Below, piece by piece: positions 24,557 to 33,209 of a DNA stretch of 64,000 bases. The position numbers were made by a program, and so were the translations under genes. The DNA lies in contig JAFAZH010000045.1 in assembly GCA_019239895.1 (NCBI GenBank), positions 84,675 through 148,674 of the forward strand, given 5' to 3'. The notes beneath the pieces are model-generated. The model had not been told where the DNA came from. It did no database searches and saw nothing but the letters and a program-made list of their open reading frames with translations. Source of the DNA: Abditibacteriaceae bacterium (GTDB taxonomy: Bacteria > Armatimonadota > Abditibacteriia > Abditibacteriales > Abditibacteriaceae). Each line of letters begins with the position of its first letter. Position 1 is the first letter of the stretch.

Positions 24557-27500
24557 ATCCCACCGCGTGCTTTTCCTTTAAGCTGTTCCGAAGGCGCAAA
24601 GCCACGCCGCATCACCGATTCTGTAATCGTGCGGGGCACCAGGAATTGCAGCAGGTAGTCGGGGCCGCCCACTTTGGAACCAACGCCGGACATGCGGGCA
24701 CCACCAAAGGGTTGGCGGTCTACCAGGGCACCTGTAATCTTGCGGTTGATATAGAGGTTGCCGACATGGAACTCGCGCCGCACTCGCTCAATGTTCTCTG
24801 GCGAGCGTGAGTAAAAGCCACCCGTCAAGGCGTAGGGAGTATTATCGGCAAGTTGCAGGGCATCATCCAAATCTTTAGCATAGCGCAGGGCGAGGACAGG
24901 GCCGAAGATTTCTTCCTGCCAGAGTTTGCCATTAGGTGGGCAGTCCGTAAAAACGGCGGCTGGCACATAATAGCCTGTGCTTTTGAAGGCATCGGGCAAA
25001 GGGGACTGGGCTAACAGTGCGCCTTCCTGAGAACCAATGCGGATATATTCCAGCACACGCTCTTGAGCCGCTTTATCTACTAACGGGCCGAGTGTGGTGG
25101 CGGGGTCTTGTGCCGGGCCGCTTTGAATGCTCTTGATAGCCTCCCTTAAACGAGCACAGAAAGGCTCGTAGGCTGAACCAATAATAATCGCCCGCGAACA
25201 AGCCGAGCATTTTTGGCCGGAGTAGCCAGTCATGGAAGCTAATACCCCCAATACGGCTTCATCTAAGTCGGCATCTTCATCTACAATAATGGCATTCTTG
25301 CCGCCTAACTCGGCAATGACACGTTTAATTTCCCGCTGCCCCGGCTGCACTTCGGCGGCACTCCTGATAATAGAAAGGCCAACCGCACGCGAGCCGGTGA
25401 AGGCAATTAAGGCCACGCGAGGATCATTGACGAGGGTTGGCCCGATAGCTTCGCCTTCGCCCGGCAAGAAGTTCGCAACGCCACCAGGCACTCCGGCAGC
25501 CGCTAATGCTTCCATCAAAAAATAGCCAGTGCGCGATGATTGCTCCGAAGGTTTAATAATGACGGGATTACCTGCCACCAGCGCGGCGACCGTCATGCCA
25601 GTGAGAATCGCTAAGGGAAAGTTCCACGGCGCGATAATCACCGCTGGCCCTCGTGCCTCATAGAAATACTCGTTCCATTCGCCTGGCATATTGCGCTCAC
25701 GCGGCACGCTCAACCGCTCCATTTCGGCAGCGTAATATTCGCAGAAGTCAATCGCTTCGGCAACATCGGCATCGGCATCACGCCAGGGCTTACCAACTTC
25801 ATAAACCTGCCAGGCATTAATTTTAAAACGGTAACGGCGAAACTCCTCCGCGACGCGGCGTAGTAATTCGGCACGCTCAGTTACCGGGGTATCACGCCAC
25901 CCCGGAAAAGCATGTTGGGCTGCGGTGATGGCGCGAGTTGCTTGCTCGTTAGTGGCCCAAAAGACTTGTGCCGCCATACGTGCCGTTTGAGAGGGGTCTG
26001 AACGTGGCCAGAGTGTCGGCGATTCTTCTCTTTGTCCATCAATAACAATCGGGACGCTCTCCCCTAACCGCGCCTGCACCGACGCTAATGCCTGCTGCAT
26101 CGCCTCTTGATTTTGCTGCAAAGCAAAATCGGTCACTGGCTCATTGCGAAATGTGTTAACCAGGTGCGAGTTTTCCGTTCCCGCAGTGTCCTGCACTTCC
26201 TCTGCATAAGATGCTTCAGGCGGACCTAATAACTGCTGGTCTGACAGATCATCTTGCTCGACATGGCGAATAAACGATTCATTTGAAGTGTTTTCCAACA
26301 AACGCCGCACGAGGTAGGCCATGCCGGGCAGCAATTCACCGAAAGGCACATAGACGCGCACTCGCTCACCCTGCCCGGCTAAGGCGCGGCCAATCGGCTC
26401 ACCCATACCAAATAGGACTTGATACTCGACAGCGCGGGGCGGCAGTTCCAGAGCTTTGGCCACCGCCTGGGCATGGGCCGCCGAACGGACGTTATGCGTG
26501 GCGATTGCGGGGCGCAAGGTTTTCCAGTTGGTCAGTAAGAATTCTGTCAGCCGTTCATAGTTAGCATCGGTTTTGGCTTTATGCGCAAACACAGGAACCG
26601 GATAGCCGCGCTCTGCCGCCATAATGGTTTCATAATCCCAATAGGCCCCTTTCACCAGCCGCACCCACACCGGGGTGCCGCGTTGTTTCGTCCAGTTCAG
26701 CAACCGCTCTGCATCCTGGAACGCATCGCGCAGGTAAGCCTGTACTACGATACCCACATCCGCCCAATCACGAAATTCGTCTTCACATAAAATCTCTTCA
26801 AAAATCCGGTGTGTGATGTCTCGGAAATCATACTGCTCCATGTCGAAGTTGACAAAGACACCACGTTCACGGGCGAGGGTGAGGATAGGCCATAATCGCG
26901 CTTTGACGGCAGTTGCGGTGCTTTGTGCTGCCATCGGGTCGAAGCGTGCGTACAGGGAACTGAGCTTGACCGAAACATTGACGCGCGGCACGGAGCCAAA
27001 AGGCGCGGCATCCGTTTGAGGATTCGCGGGCCATTTTTCTGCAATTTCAGACAGTTCCCGGATGAGGTCGAGATATTTCTGTTGATAGGCCAGTGCCTCA
27101 GTCTCACTGGTGACGGCTTCACCCAGTAAGTCCAGTGAGAAGGCGAGGTTCTCGCCGCGCAAACGCTCTACGGCACTCGTAGCTAATTCGGCATTTTTGC
27201 CAGCGATAAAGCGCCGTGCCATCAGTGCTGTGCCCAGTTGAGCACTATCGGCTAAGAGCCATTCGGTCGCAGTGTGATGCCCTAAAAAAGACAACAGGCG
27301 ACGCGTGCCAGGAGGCAATTTGACGCTCGGTTGATCCAGAAACTCTAACAAGTGATGCGCAATAGCATGAGGCGTTTTGAGGGCAGGCAGCACATCCACA
27401 AAACGGAAGAGTTGCACCTTGAGGGCTTCATCTCCCGTAGCCAGGCGCATCAGGCGGCTATAGAGCCAACCAGCACCCATGCGCCGCTCCTGCTGCCGCA

Positions 27501-27582
27501 GTTGAGCCAGCAACTCCTGACCATACTGCTGCGTTAGCCTTTCGATAGTTGGGATGCCCTCGATTTCGGCCATGAGCTTCAT
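24553..27582 (-). CDS. putA: Bifunctional proline dehydrogenase / glutamate-semialdehyde dehydrogenase
   Basis: About 1009 residues; the start is taken at the ATG 27582 although a TTG three codons upstream and an ATG three codons downstream are also open. The enzyme oxidises proline to glutamate in two steps. The N-terminal FAD-dependent proline dehydrogenase barrel includes VNVSVKLSSLYARFDP, FVNFDMEQYDFRD, VRLVKGAYWDYE and FGMGEPIGRAL. The C-terminal aldehyde dehydrogenase has FWATNEQATRA, APWNFPLAILTG, IAFTGSRAVG and the catalytic Cys in GYSGQKCSACSRA, then EEIFGPVLAL. There is no DNA-binding N-terminal domain, so it is the enzymatic (non-repressor) type. It stands alone. Together with proC at 59669, the window encodes both directions of proline metabolism. 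Confidence 0.96.
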   Translation of the reverse strand: MKLMAEIEGIPTIERLTQQYGQELLAQLRQQERRMGAGWLYSRLMRLATGDEALKVQLFRFVDVLPALKTPHAIAHHLLEFLDQPSVKLPPGTRRLLSFLGHHTATEWLLADSAQLGTALMARRFIAGKNAELATSAVERLRGENLAFSLDLLGEAVTSETEALAYQQKYLDLIRELSEIAEKWPANPQTDAAPFGSVPRVNVSVKLSSLYARFDPMAAQSTATAVKARLWPILTLARERGVFVNFDMEQYDFRDITHRIFEEILCEDEFRDWADVGIVVQAYLRDAFQDAERLLNWTKQRGTPVWVRLVKGAYWDYETIMAAERGYPVPVFAHKAKTDANYERLTEFLLTNWKTLRPAIATHNVRSAAHAQAVAKALELPPRAVEYQVLFGMGEPIGRALAGQGERVRVYVPFGELLPGMAYLVRRLLENTSNESFIRHVEQDDLSDQQLLGPPEASYAEEVQDTAGTENSHLVNTFRNEPVTDFALQQNQEAMQQALASVQARLGESVPIVIDGQREESPTLWPRSDPSQTARMAAQVFWATNEQATRAITAAQHAFPGWRDTPVTERAELLRRVAEEFRRYRFKINAWQVYEVGKPWRDADADVAEAIDFCEYYAAEMERLSVPRERNMPGEWNEYFYEARGPAVIIAPWNFPLAILTGMTVAALVAGNPVIIKPSEQSSRTGYFLMEALAAAGVPGGVANFLPGEGEAIGPTLVNDPRVALIAFTGSRAVGLSIIRSAAEVQPGQREIKRVIAELGGKNAIIVDEDADLDEAVLGVLASMTGYSGQKCSACSRAIIIGSAYEPFCARLREAIKSIQSGPAQDPATTLGPLVDKAAQERVLEYIRIGSQEGALLAQSPLPDAFKSTGYYVPAAVFTDCPPNGKLWQEEIFGPVLALRYAKDLDDALQLADNTPYALTGGFYSRSPENIERVRREFHVGNLYINRKITGALVDRQPFGGARMSGVGSKVGGPDYLLQFLVPRTITESVMRRGFAPSEQLKGKARGGI

Positions 27583-27714
27583 CCTGTCCAAATAGACTTC
27601 GACTTATAAAAGCTCAAATTACAAGCCAACGCTACTTTCGAGGGGAGGCATTCAAACCAGCCCAACAACTTTGCCAGCAAATGGGAACCAACAGGGAGAG
27701 ACTTAATAACACCT

Positions 27715-27799
27715 ACGAACCCGGAGCGTCAGCGACGGGCTTGCGTAGGAGCTATTGGAGACCCGGATTTTAGCCCGTCGCTCATGCTCCGGGTTCGTG
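27715..27799. repeat. Intergenic inverted repeat (ACGAACCCGGAGC type)
   Basis: Bases at 27715-27740 (ACGAACCCGGAGCGTCAGCG ...) are complementary with few mismatches to 27773-27799. The element lies in the 286-base gap between putA and moxR, about 70 bases past the moxR stop. The rest of the gap shows no gene. Confidence 0.75.
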
Positions 27800-27868
27800 A
27801 GGCTCCCGGCACCCTTTGGCTACTCTTCGCCATCCGGTTACAGACTGCTTAAATTGATAATGCCTTGC

Positions 27869-28879
27869 TTACTTACCTTCGACAGGCACTGAGCGCAGTA
27901 ATTCTTCAACCAAACGTTCACTGGAGAAGCCGTTCATGCGTGTTTCCGGGTAGGCAATCAGGCGATGAGCCATAACCGCAACCGCAATCGCTTTGACATC
28001 ATCGGGGGTTACATAATCACGGCCTCGTGTAATCGCATGGGCTTGCGACGTGCGGGTTAAGACTAAAGCCCCACGGGGACTAAGACCTAACAGAAGTTGA
28101 CGGTGCTGACGGGTTGCCTGGGCCAGGCGCAGGACATAGTCGTATATCTCATCATGCACTGCCACCTGATGCACCAGTTTTTGCATCTCCTGAATTTCTG
28201 TCACATCCGTCACGCTTTGCAGGGTTTCAATGGGGTGATGCAGCCGTTGCTGCTTCATCAATTCCCTTTCCGCCACCGGCGAAGGATAGCCAATAGATAA
28301 CCGCATGGCAAAGCGGTCGAGTTGGGACTCCGGTAAGGGATAGACACCCTCATACTCCGTCGGGTTCTGCGTGGCAATCACAAAAAATGGCTCTGGCAAG
28401 TGGTGCGTTTGCAAATCGGCAGTGACTTGCCCTTCTTCCATACATTCCAGCAAAGCTGATTGGGTTTTAGGGGAAGCGCGATTGATTTCATCCGCCAGTA
28501 CCACATGCGCGAAAATCGGCCCTTCTCGAAACTTAAACTGGTTATCGGTCTGGTCGAAGACAACGGTGCCGGTTACATCAGAGGGCAGTAAGTCGGGGGT
28601 GAACTGAATCCGCTTGTAAGAAACGCCCAGACTGCGCGCTAAGCTTTTGGCCAGGGTAGTCTTACCCACACCAGGAATATCTTCCAGCAGGATGTGCCCA
28701 CCAGCCAGCAAACCAATTAAACAGCCCTCAATAACATCCCGCTTGCCAACAATAACTTGCTCAATGTTATCAATCAGACGTTTGATAATGTGGGCGAACT
28801 GGTCGGCCTGCATAGGGGCCGCAGCTTTGAGGGGAGTGACTGGTACTGTAGCATCCACTGGATGCGCCTGGGCAACCAT
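27869..28879 (-). CDS. MoxR-type AAA+ ATPase
   Basis: A 336-residue cytoplasmic ATPase. It shows VIVGKRDVIEGCLIGLLAGGHILLED, Walker A GVGKTTLAKSLAR, Walker B VVLADEINRASPKTQSALLE, the sensor segment FFVIATQNPTEYEGVYPLPESQLDRF, and the C-terminal lid with GLSPRGALVLTRTSQAHA. This is the classic MoxR layout. MoxR proteins act as chaperone-like ATPases, usually with a VWA-domain partner encoded nearby; no VWA gene is in this window. Its ATG overlaps the coaE stop (TAATG), so the two are translationally coupled. Confidence 0.93.
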   Translation of the reverse strand: MVAQAHPVDATVPVTPLKAAAPMQADQFAHIIKRLIDNIEQVIVGKRDVIEGCLIGLLAGGHILLEDIPGVGKTTLAKSLARSLGVSYKRIQFTPDLLPSDVTGTVVFDQTDNQFKFREGPIFAHVVLADEINRASPKTQSALLECMEEGQVTADLQTHHLPEPFFVIATQNPTEYEGVYPLPESQLDRFAMRLSIGYPSPVAERELMKQQRLHHPIETLQSVTDVTEIQEMQKLVHQVAVHDEIYDYVLRLAQATRQHRQLLLGLSPRGALVLTRTSQAHAITRGRDYVTPDDVKAIAVAVMAHRLIAYPETRMNGFSSERLVEELLRSVPVEGK

Positions 28880-29493
28880 TACACTATTCCTTCCGCTAAC
28901 AGTTTATGCCACTCCTGTTCCACATGGCTTTCCAGCATCTCTAATGAACCATTATTTTCTATCATCACAAGGGGGATCGCACCAATCAACTTTGCTTTTT
29001 GATCCAGTGGCGGCTGATTTTCTAATCGCTCACGGGCGGCACTTTCAGACAGGCCACGGTCTTGCATCAACCGCTGCCGTTGCACTTCTGGTAAGCACGT
29101 TACGCACCACACGGCATCACACTGCATAGCCTGGCCACTCTCAATTAACTTAACTGCTTCCAGGACAATGGGTGAAGCTGGCACTACCTCACGCACGGCC
29201 TTAATTTTCTGATCACGCAGCGCAGCCACGGCAGGATGAACCAAAGCTTCGAGGCGAAGTAAGGCGGTTCTATCTTTAAATACGACTGCCGCCACCTTTA
29301 TGCGGTCTACGGTGCCTTCGGAGGTCAGTACTGATTCTGGGAAGAGTGCCGCCACACGGGTGGCAAACTCAGGATCAGCATAAAGCTCATGTACCAGTTT
29401 ATCAGCATCTAACACCGTCGCCCCTAAGCCCGCCAGCATCCTGGACACCGTGCTCTTGCCACACGCAATATTTCCAGTGAGTCCTAAAATCAT
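28879..29493 (-). CDS. coaE: Dephospho-CoA kinase
   Basis: The frame is open further upstream, but the ATG at 29493 gives MILGLTGNIACGKSTV, the canonical start with the P-loop, and 204 residues, the usual length. It phosphorylates dephospho-CoA to CoA with ATP. LDADKLVHELY (substrate-binding D-A-D) and the lid region QRQRLMQDRGLSESAARERLENQ are visible. The longer reading would run through an intergenic inverted repeat and is rejected. It is coupled to moxR by a one-base overlap. CoaX at 50017 supplies an earlier step of the same pathway. Confidence 0.95.
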   Translation of the reverse strand: MILGLTGNIACGKSTVSRMLAGLGATVLDADKLVHELYADPEFATRVAALFPESVLTSEGTVDRIKVAAVVFKDRTALLRLEALVHPAVAALRDQKIKAVREVVPASPIVLEAVKLIESGQAMQCDAVWCVTCLPEVQRQRLMQDRGLSESAARERLENQPPLDQKAKLIGAIPLVMIENNGSLEMLESHVEQEWHKLLAEGIV

Positions 29494-29623
29494 TGGTAGG
29501 TAGTAGAAAGTAGGTGGTAGATAGGAAAGGGGAAGTAGATGGGAGGGACTGTGATTCTTGCTTATCCAATTGTATTCGGCGTCTGCTTCCCTACCCACCA
29601 CCTACTTTCTACTACCTAACACC
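29494..29623. repeat. Intergenic inverted repeat (GGTAGGTAGTAGAAAG type)
   Basis: The left arm (GGTAGGTAGTAGAAAGTAGG ...) and the right arm (... CCTACTTTCTACTACCTA) are complementary over about 27 bases with a centre of about 70 bases. The element fills the whole gap between hisG and coaE and abuts the coaE start codon, leaving no room for an ordinary ribosome-binding site outside it. Confidence 0.75.
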
Positions 29624-29629
29624 ATCCCC

Positions 29630-30547
29630 TCACGCAATCACTTTGTTTAACGGATATTCAATAATGCCAGTCGCGCCCTCACGGAGCAGTTGCGGGATGA
29701 GGTCGCGCACCCGGCTTTCATCGGCCACGATTTCTAGGGCCACCCAATCTTCATCATTGCTCAAGGGTGAAATCGTGGGGTTCTGCATGGCAGGGAGGAG
29801 GGCCAAAATGGGTTGCAACTTGGCACGCGGCGCATTCATTTTAAGGCCAACCTTGGCTTCGGCCTGCAATGCTCCCAACAGCAAAGTCGCCACGTTTTGC
29901 ATCTTGACGCGCTTCCACTCATCGCGCCAGGCATCATGATTGGCTACAAATCGTGTCGTGGAAGACATCAACTCATCAATAATTTTCAGACCGTGAGCGC
30001 GCAAGGTTGAGCCGGTTTCTGTGCCTTCCACAATGGCATCCACTAAATCGGGCACTTTAACTTCGGTGGCACCCCAGGAAAATTCGACTTCAGCAGTCAC
30101 CCCATGCTTTTCCAGATAGCGTTTAGTGACGTTAACTAGTTCAGTGGCAATGCGCTTGCCTTGTAAGTCGGCAGCCGAGTGAATCGGTGAATCTTGCGGT
30201 ACCGCCAAAACCCAGCGGTACGGGCGCGAAGTCGCTTTCGAGTAAATCAATTCAGCGACTTCTTGCACATCGGCATTATTTTCCAGGACATTATCATAGC
30301 CTGTGATGCCGCAATCAATAACGCCATCCTGGACATAACGCGGAATTTCCTGCGCCCTTAAAAGCACAATTTGGAGTTGATCGTCATCCACAGAAGGAAA
30401 ATAGGAACGCTCGCTGACATTGACGATCCACCCGGCACGACGCATCATCCGAATCGTTGCCTCTTGCAAGCTACCCTTGGGTAGAGCGATACTTAATTTA
30501 TGTGGTTCTGACGCGGCGGAGATAGCCGATTTTACGCTGTTGGACAC
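29630..30547 (-). CDS. hisG: ATP phosphoribosyltransferase (long form)
   Basis: First enzyme of histidine synthesis, joining ATP and PRPP. The start is uncertain: a TTG at 30568 opens the frame, and a GTG at 30547 with AGAGG upstream gives 305 residues, nearer the family length. Motifs: LSIALPKGSLQEATIRMMRRAGW, QIVLLRAQEIPRYVQDGVIDCGITGYD, the PRPP-binding EGTETGSTLRAHGLKII block (usual D-x-V-x-T-G-x-T-L), and a C-terminal ACT-like regulatory domain with ATGIIEYPLNKVI. The C-terminal domain indicates the long, histidine-inhibited HisG_L form that works without HisZ. No other his gene is nearby. Confidence 0.93.
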   Translation of the reverse strand: MSNSVKSAISAASEPHKLSIALPKGSLQEATIRMMRRAGWIVNVSERSYFPSVDDDQLQIVLLRAQEIPRYVQDGVIDCGITGYDNVLENNADVQEVAELIYSKATSRPYRWVLAVPQDSPIHSAADLQGKRIATELVNVTKRYLEKHGVTAEVEFSWGATEVKVPDLVDAIVEGTETGSTLRAHGLKIIDELMSSTTRFVANHDAWRDEWKRVKMQNVATLLLGALQAEAKVGLKMNAPRAKLQPILALLPAMQNPTISPLSNDEDWVALEIVADESRVRDLIPQLLREGATGIIEYPLNKVIA

Positions 30548-30691
30548 AGAAACAGTAACCTCTCTCAATTTCTTAACTTTTCTGACTTAAACTGTCTGTA
30601 CGGTAGTGGACACTTATCCATATACTTATAGATATAAGCGGGTGTTCCGGCGCGTAGTTTAACAGTCGGCGCGTTTCCTGTGCCAAACAGA

Positions 30692-30720
30692 TTGACAAGG
30701 TTGCGCGGTAATATCATAAT
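30692..30720 (+). promoter_or_regulatory. Near-consensus sigma-70 promoter of the pil operon
   Basis: TTGACA at 30692-30697 and CATAAT at 30715-30720 are separated by exactly 17 bases. The -35 is a perfect match and the -10 matches at 5 of 6. Transcription would begin near 30727, about 46 bases before the pilM ATG. This is the clearest promoter in the window and implies housekeeping expression of the pilus operon. Confidence 0.7.
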
Positions 30721-30772
30721 TAAGAAACACTTTAGCGCCCAGACACCCTAAACGATAGGGTTTTCACCTCAT

Positions 30773-33172
30773 ATGGCTCTTTTCGGTAATAAATCAAAAG
30801 ACCCGAATGGTTCTGCTGCCCCCGCTTCTGCGCCGGATGACTCCGGTAAGAAAGGGCGCGGTTTAAGCTTCGGACGTAAAAAAGATACGGCACCGGCTCC
30901 CACGACTCCAACTGCCCCGGCGACGGGCAATGGAGCCACGGCGGGGGGCATTGAAGATTTCTCGGACTTTTCAGAGGCCGCCCTCGCCACTCCTGATGCC
31001 GAAACTACGGGCAAAAAGGGCAAAGCAAAAAAGGCCAAAGCGCCAGCCCCCAAGAAAAAGCTTAAAAGCGGCACGGTCGTCGGGCTGAACGTTGGTAACG
31101 ACTCGATCAAGGCCGTCGAACTCAAAATTAAAGGCGATGCCATTAGCGTTACGGCTATGGGTATGGTGCCTACGCCTGCGGAAAGCATCTCCAACGGCGT
31201 CGTGATGAGCGTTAGTTCGCTGGGGCACGCCATCCGTGACCTTTTCAAAGAGAGTGGCTTTAGCTCACACAAAGTGGTTTCTTCGGTGGCGGGCACCGGG
31301 GCCTTAGTGGTGCGCGTTATCGAAGTGCCCCAAATGGACGATAAAGAGTTGGCTAACAACATGAAGGTTGATGCCGACCGCTACATCCCCTTCCCGCCCT
31401 CAGAAGTTATTATGGACTTCAAGGCGTTGCGGGAATTGCCCACCGACCCGGCCTCCGGCAATATGGAAGTGTTACTGGCCGCAGCGCAGCGCGAGATCAT
31501 TGATTTGCACATTAATGTGCTGCAAGACGCCAAGTTAGACGCTGGAGCCATTGATGTCGAGCCTCTGGCTGCCGCGCGCACTGTGGCATATAGTAGCGGC
31601 ACAGCCGGGAACAACGGCACCGTTGATTATAATGATGTGTCAGCCATCTTGAATATAGGCGCGACGGGGACTGAGATTTCTGTCCTGCGTGGCGATATTC
31701 TGGTCTTCACCCGCGCTATTCCTATTGGCGGCCACGTTTTCACGCAGCAAATTGTGGATAATCTCGGCCTGCCGTGGCATGATGCGGAACGCCTGAAGTG
31801 TGATATGGGCGATGCCTTGCCACCCCATCCCACTGTCACCGCTGATATGCCAGGCAATATGGGTTATGGGGCGTCCGGGGCTGGCGCTACCGCCCCCACC
31901 GATGATTGGAGCGCATTTAATTCATTCGATGAAGAACCAGCCCCAACCACCGCTGCCGCCCCTGGAGGCGCTACCCCAGACACCTCCATCTTAGACGAAG
32001 AGTGGCCTACGCCCGCCGCCACAGATGGCGGAGCCGCGACCACCGGAACGACCCCCAGCAGCGGCAATGCCACAGCCGACCCCTTTGACTTAGATTTCTT
32101 TAGCCAGGGGCCGCGCAACGAAGACCCCAAAGAACAGCATGGGCAGAAGGAAGAGGAAGAGGAAGGAAAGCCGGTACAGTCTTTCGACTTTTCCAACTTT
32201 AGCCTGGATGAGCCTGCGCCTGCCACCCCGGCGCACCCAGCCAATGCTGTCGCAGCCGAGCCAAGTTCTACCACGACACCCGCAGCGGAGCCAGCCAAGC
32301 CGCCATCCTTTAATTTTTCCTTCCCAGAGGATGTGCCCACCGCTTCCACTGCGACGGTGCCCCCGGCCAGCACGCCTGAACCAGCCGGGGCCGAAGCCAC
32401 ACCAGCACCAGCACCACAAGTTTCATCTTTTTCAGGCTTTTCCTTTGATACGCCAGAGCCGGAGCCAGCCACTTCAACCCCGGCCCCCACGGAAGCCGGG
32501 CCACCTCTGGCCACTTCGCCCACGGCAGAAGCTGCCGGGCATATGGCAGAAATCCACCCGGCCAGTCCGTCCGCTTATGACATAAGTGATATTGAGGCTA
32601 CAGGCGCGCACTCAGCCACAGCCGGTGCCGCGCCAGACCCGCTGACTGTAGGCGCTACTCCGATCCCGGCAGCCGATGACTTTGATATTGACAACCTGTT
32701 TAACGCTGGCCCCTCTACATCTACAACGGCGGCTCCAACTATTGATATTAGTGCGCCCACACCGGTCGCAGCCGCCCCAACCGATGACTTTGGAGCAGAT
32801 TTCGATGACTTTGGCCTTGGCTTAACCGCCACTAATACGGGCGTAGTAGGAACGGGCAGTGATGCAGAAGCAGTTCACGCCATTATCCGACCCCTGTTAG
32901 AAGAGTTGGCGGGCGAGGTGCGCCGTTCGTTAGAGTATTATGCCTCGCGGTATCCTGATACGGTGGTGCGGCATGTGACACTCATTGGCGGGGGAGCCAA
33001 GCTCAAGAACATTGATGCTTTTTTCACTCAGATGTTGGGCATTCCTTCCACAGTCGGCAACCCAATGGCGCGTTTAACCGTGGATGCGCCCAAACTGACG
33101 CCGGGTTACGCGGATCAGAACGGGCCTATTTTTGCTGTGGCAGTGGGCTTAGCCTTGCGCGATGTTGTATAA
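30773..33172 (+). CDS. pilM: Type IV pilus assembly ATPase-like PilM with a large low-complexity insertion
   Basis: A 799-residue protein; ordinary PilM is about 350. A disordered Lys/Ala/Pro-rich N-terminal stretch (about 1-95) precedes the actin-like core, which starts TVVGLNVGNDSIKAVELK and continues with VIEVPQMDDKELANNMKVDADRYIPFP, AILNIGATGTEISVLRGD and FTRAIPIGGHVFTQQI. At about residue 349 the fold is interrupted by roughly 350 residues rich in Pro, Ala, Thr, Ser and Asp/Phe, then resumes with IIRPLLEELAGEVRRSLEYY, HVTLIGGGAKLKNID and a C-terminal helix. PilM sits on the cytoplasmic face and binds the N terminus of PilN. Repeated short D-D-F/F-D-F clusters inside the insertion could be linear binding motifs. 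First gene of the operon. Confidence 0.93.
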   Translation: MALFGNKSKDPNGSAAPASAPDDSGKKGRGLSFGRKKDTAPAPTTPTAPATGNGATAGGIEDFSDFSEAALATPDAETTGKKGKAKKAKAPAPKKKLKSGTVVGLNVGNDSIKAVELKIKGDAISVTAMGMVPTPAESISNGVVMSVSSLGHAIRDLFKESGFSSHKVVSSVAGTGALVVRVIEVPQMDDKELANNMKVDADRYIPFPPSEVIMDFKALRELPTDPASGNMEVLLAAAQREIIDLHINVLQDAKLDAGAIDVEPLAAARTVAYSSGTAGNNGTVDYNDVSAILNIGATGTEISVLRGDILVFTRAIPIGGHVFTQQIVDNLGLPWHDAERLKCDMGDALPPHPTVTADMPGNMGYGASGAGATAPTDDWSAFNSFDEEPAPTTAAAPGGATPDTSILDEEWPTPAATDGGAATTGTTPSSGNATADPFDLDFFSQGPRNEDPKEQHGQKEEEEEGKPVQSFDFSNFSLDEPAPATPAHPANAVAAEPSSTTTPAAEPAKPPSFNFSFPEDVPTASTATVPPASTPEPAGAEATPAPAPQVSSFSGFSFDTPEPEPATSTPAPTEAGPPLATSPTAEAAGHMAEIHPASPSAYDISDIEATGAHSATAGAAPDPLTVGATPIPAADDFDIDNLFNAGPSTSTTAAPTIDISAPTPVAAAPTDDFGADFDDFGLGLTATNTGVVGTGSDAEAVHAIIRPLLEELAGEVRRSLEYYASRYPDTVVRHVTLIGGGAKLKNIDAFFTQMLGIPSTVGNPMARLTVDAPKLTPGYADQNGPIFAVAVGLALRDVV

Positions 33173-33209
33173 ATTCCGTTAAAATGGTTTAGAGTTACAC
33201 ACATCCCTT

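Noticed and set aside
28879..29601. Longer coaE reading frame starting at 29601
   Set aside because: The extra 36 residues come from an intergenic inverted repeat; the canonical MILGLTGN start with P-loop is at 29493.
31864..32523. Long antisense open frames opposite the pilM insertion
   Set aside because: They arise from GC-rich Pro/Ala codons read in reverse (Gly/Ala/Val-rich), without ribosome-binding site or domain.
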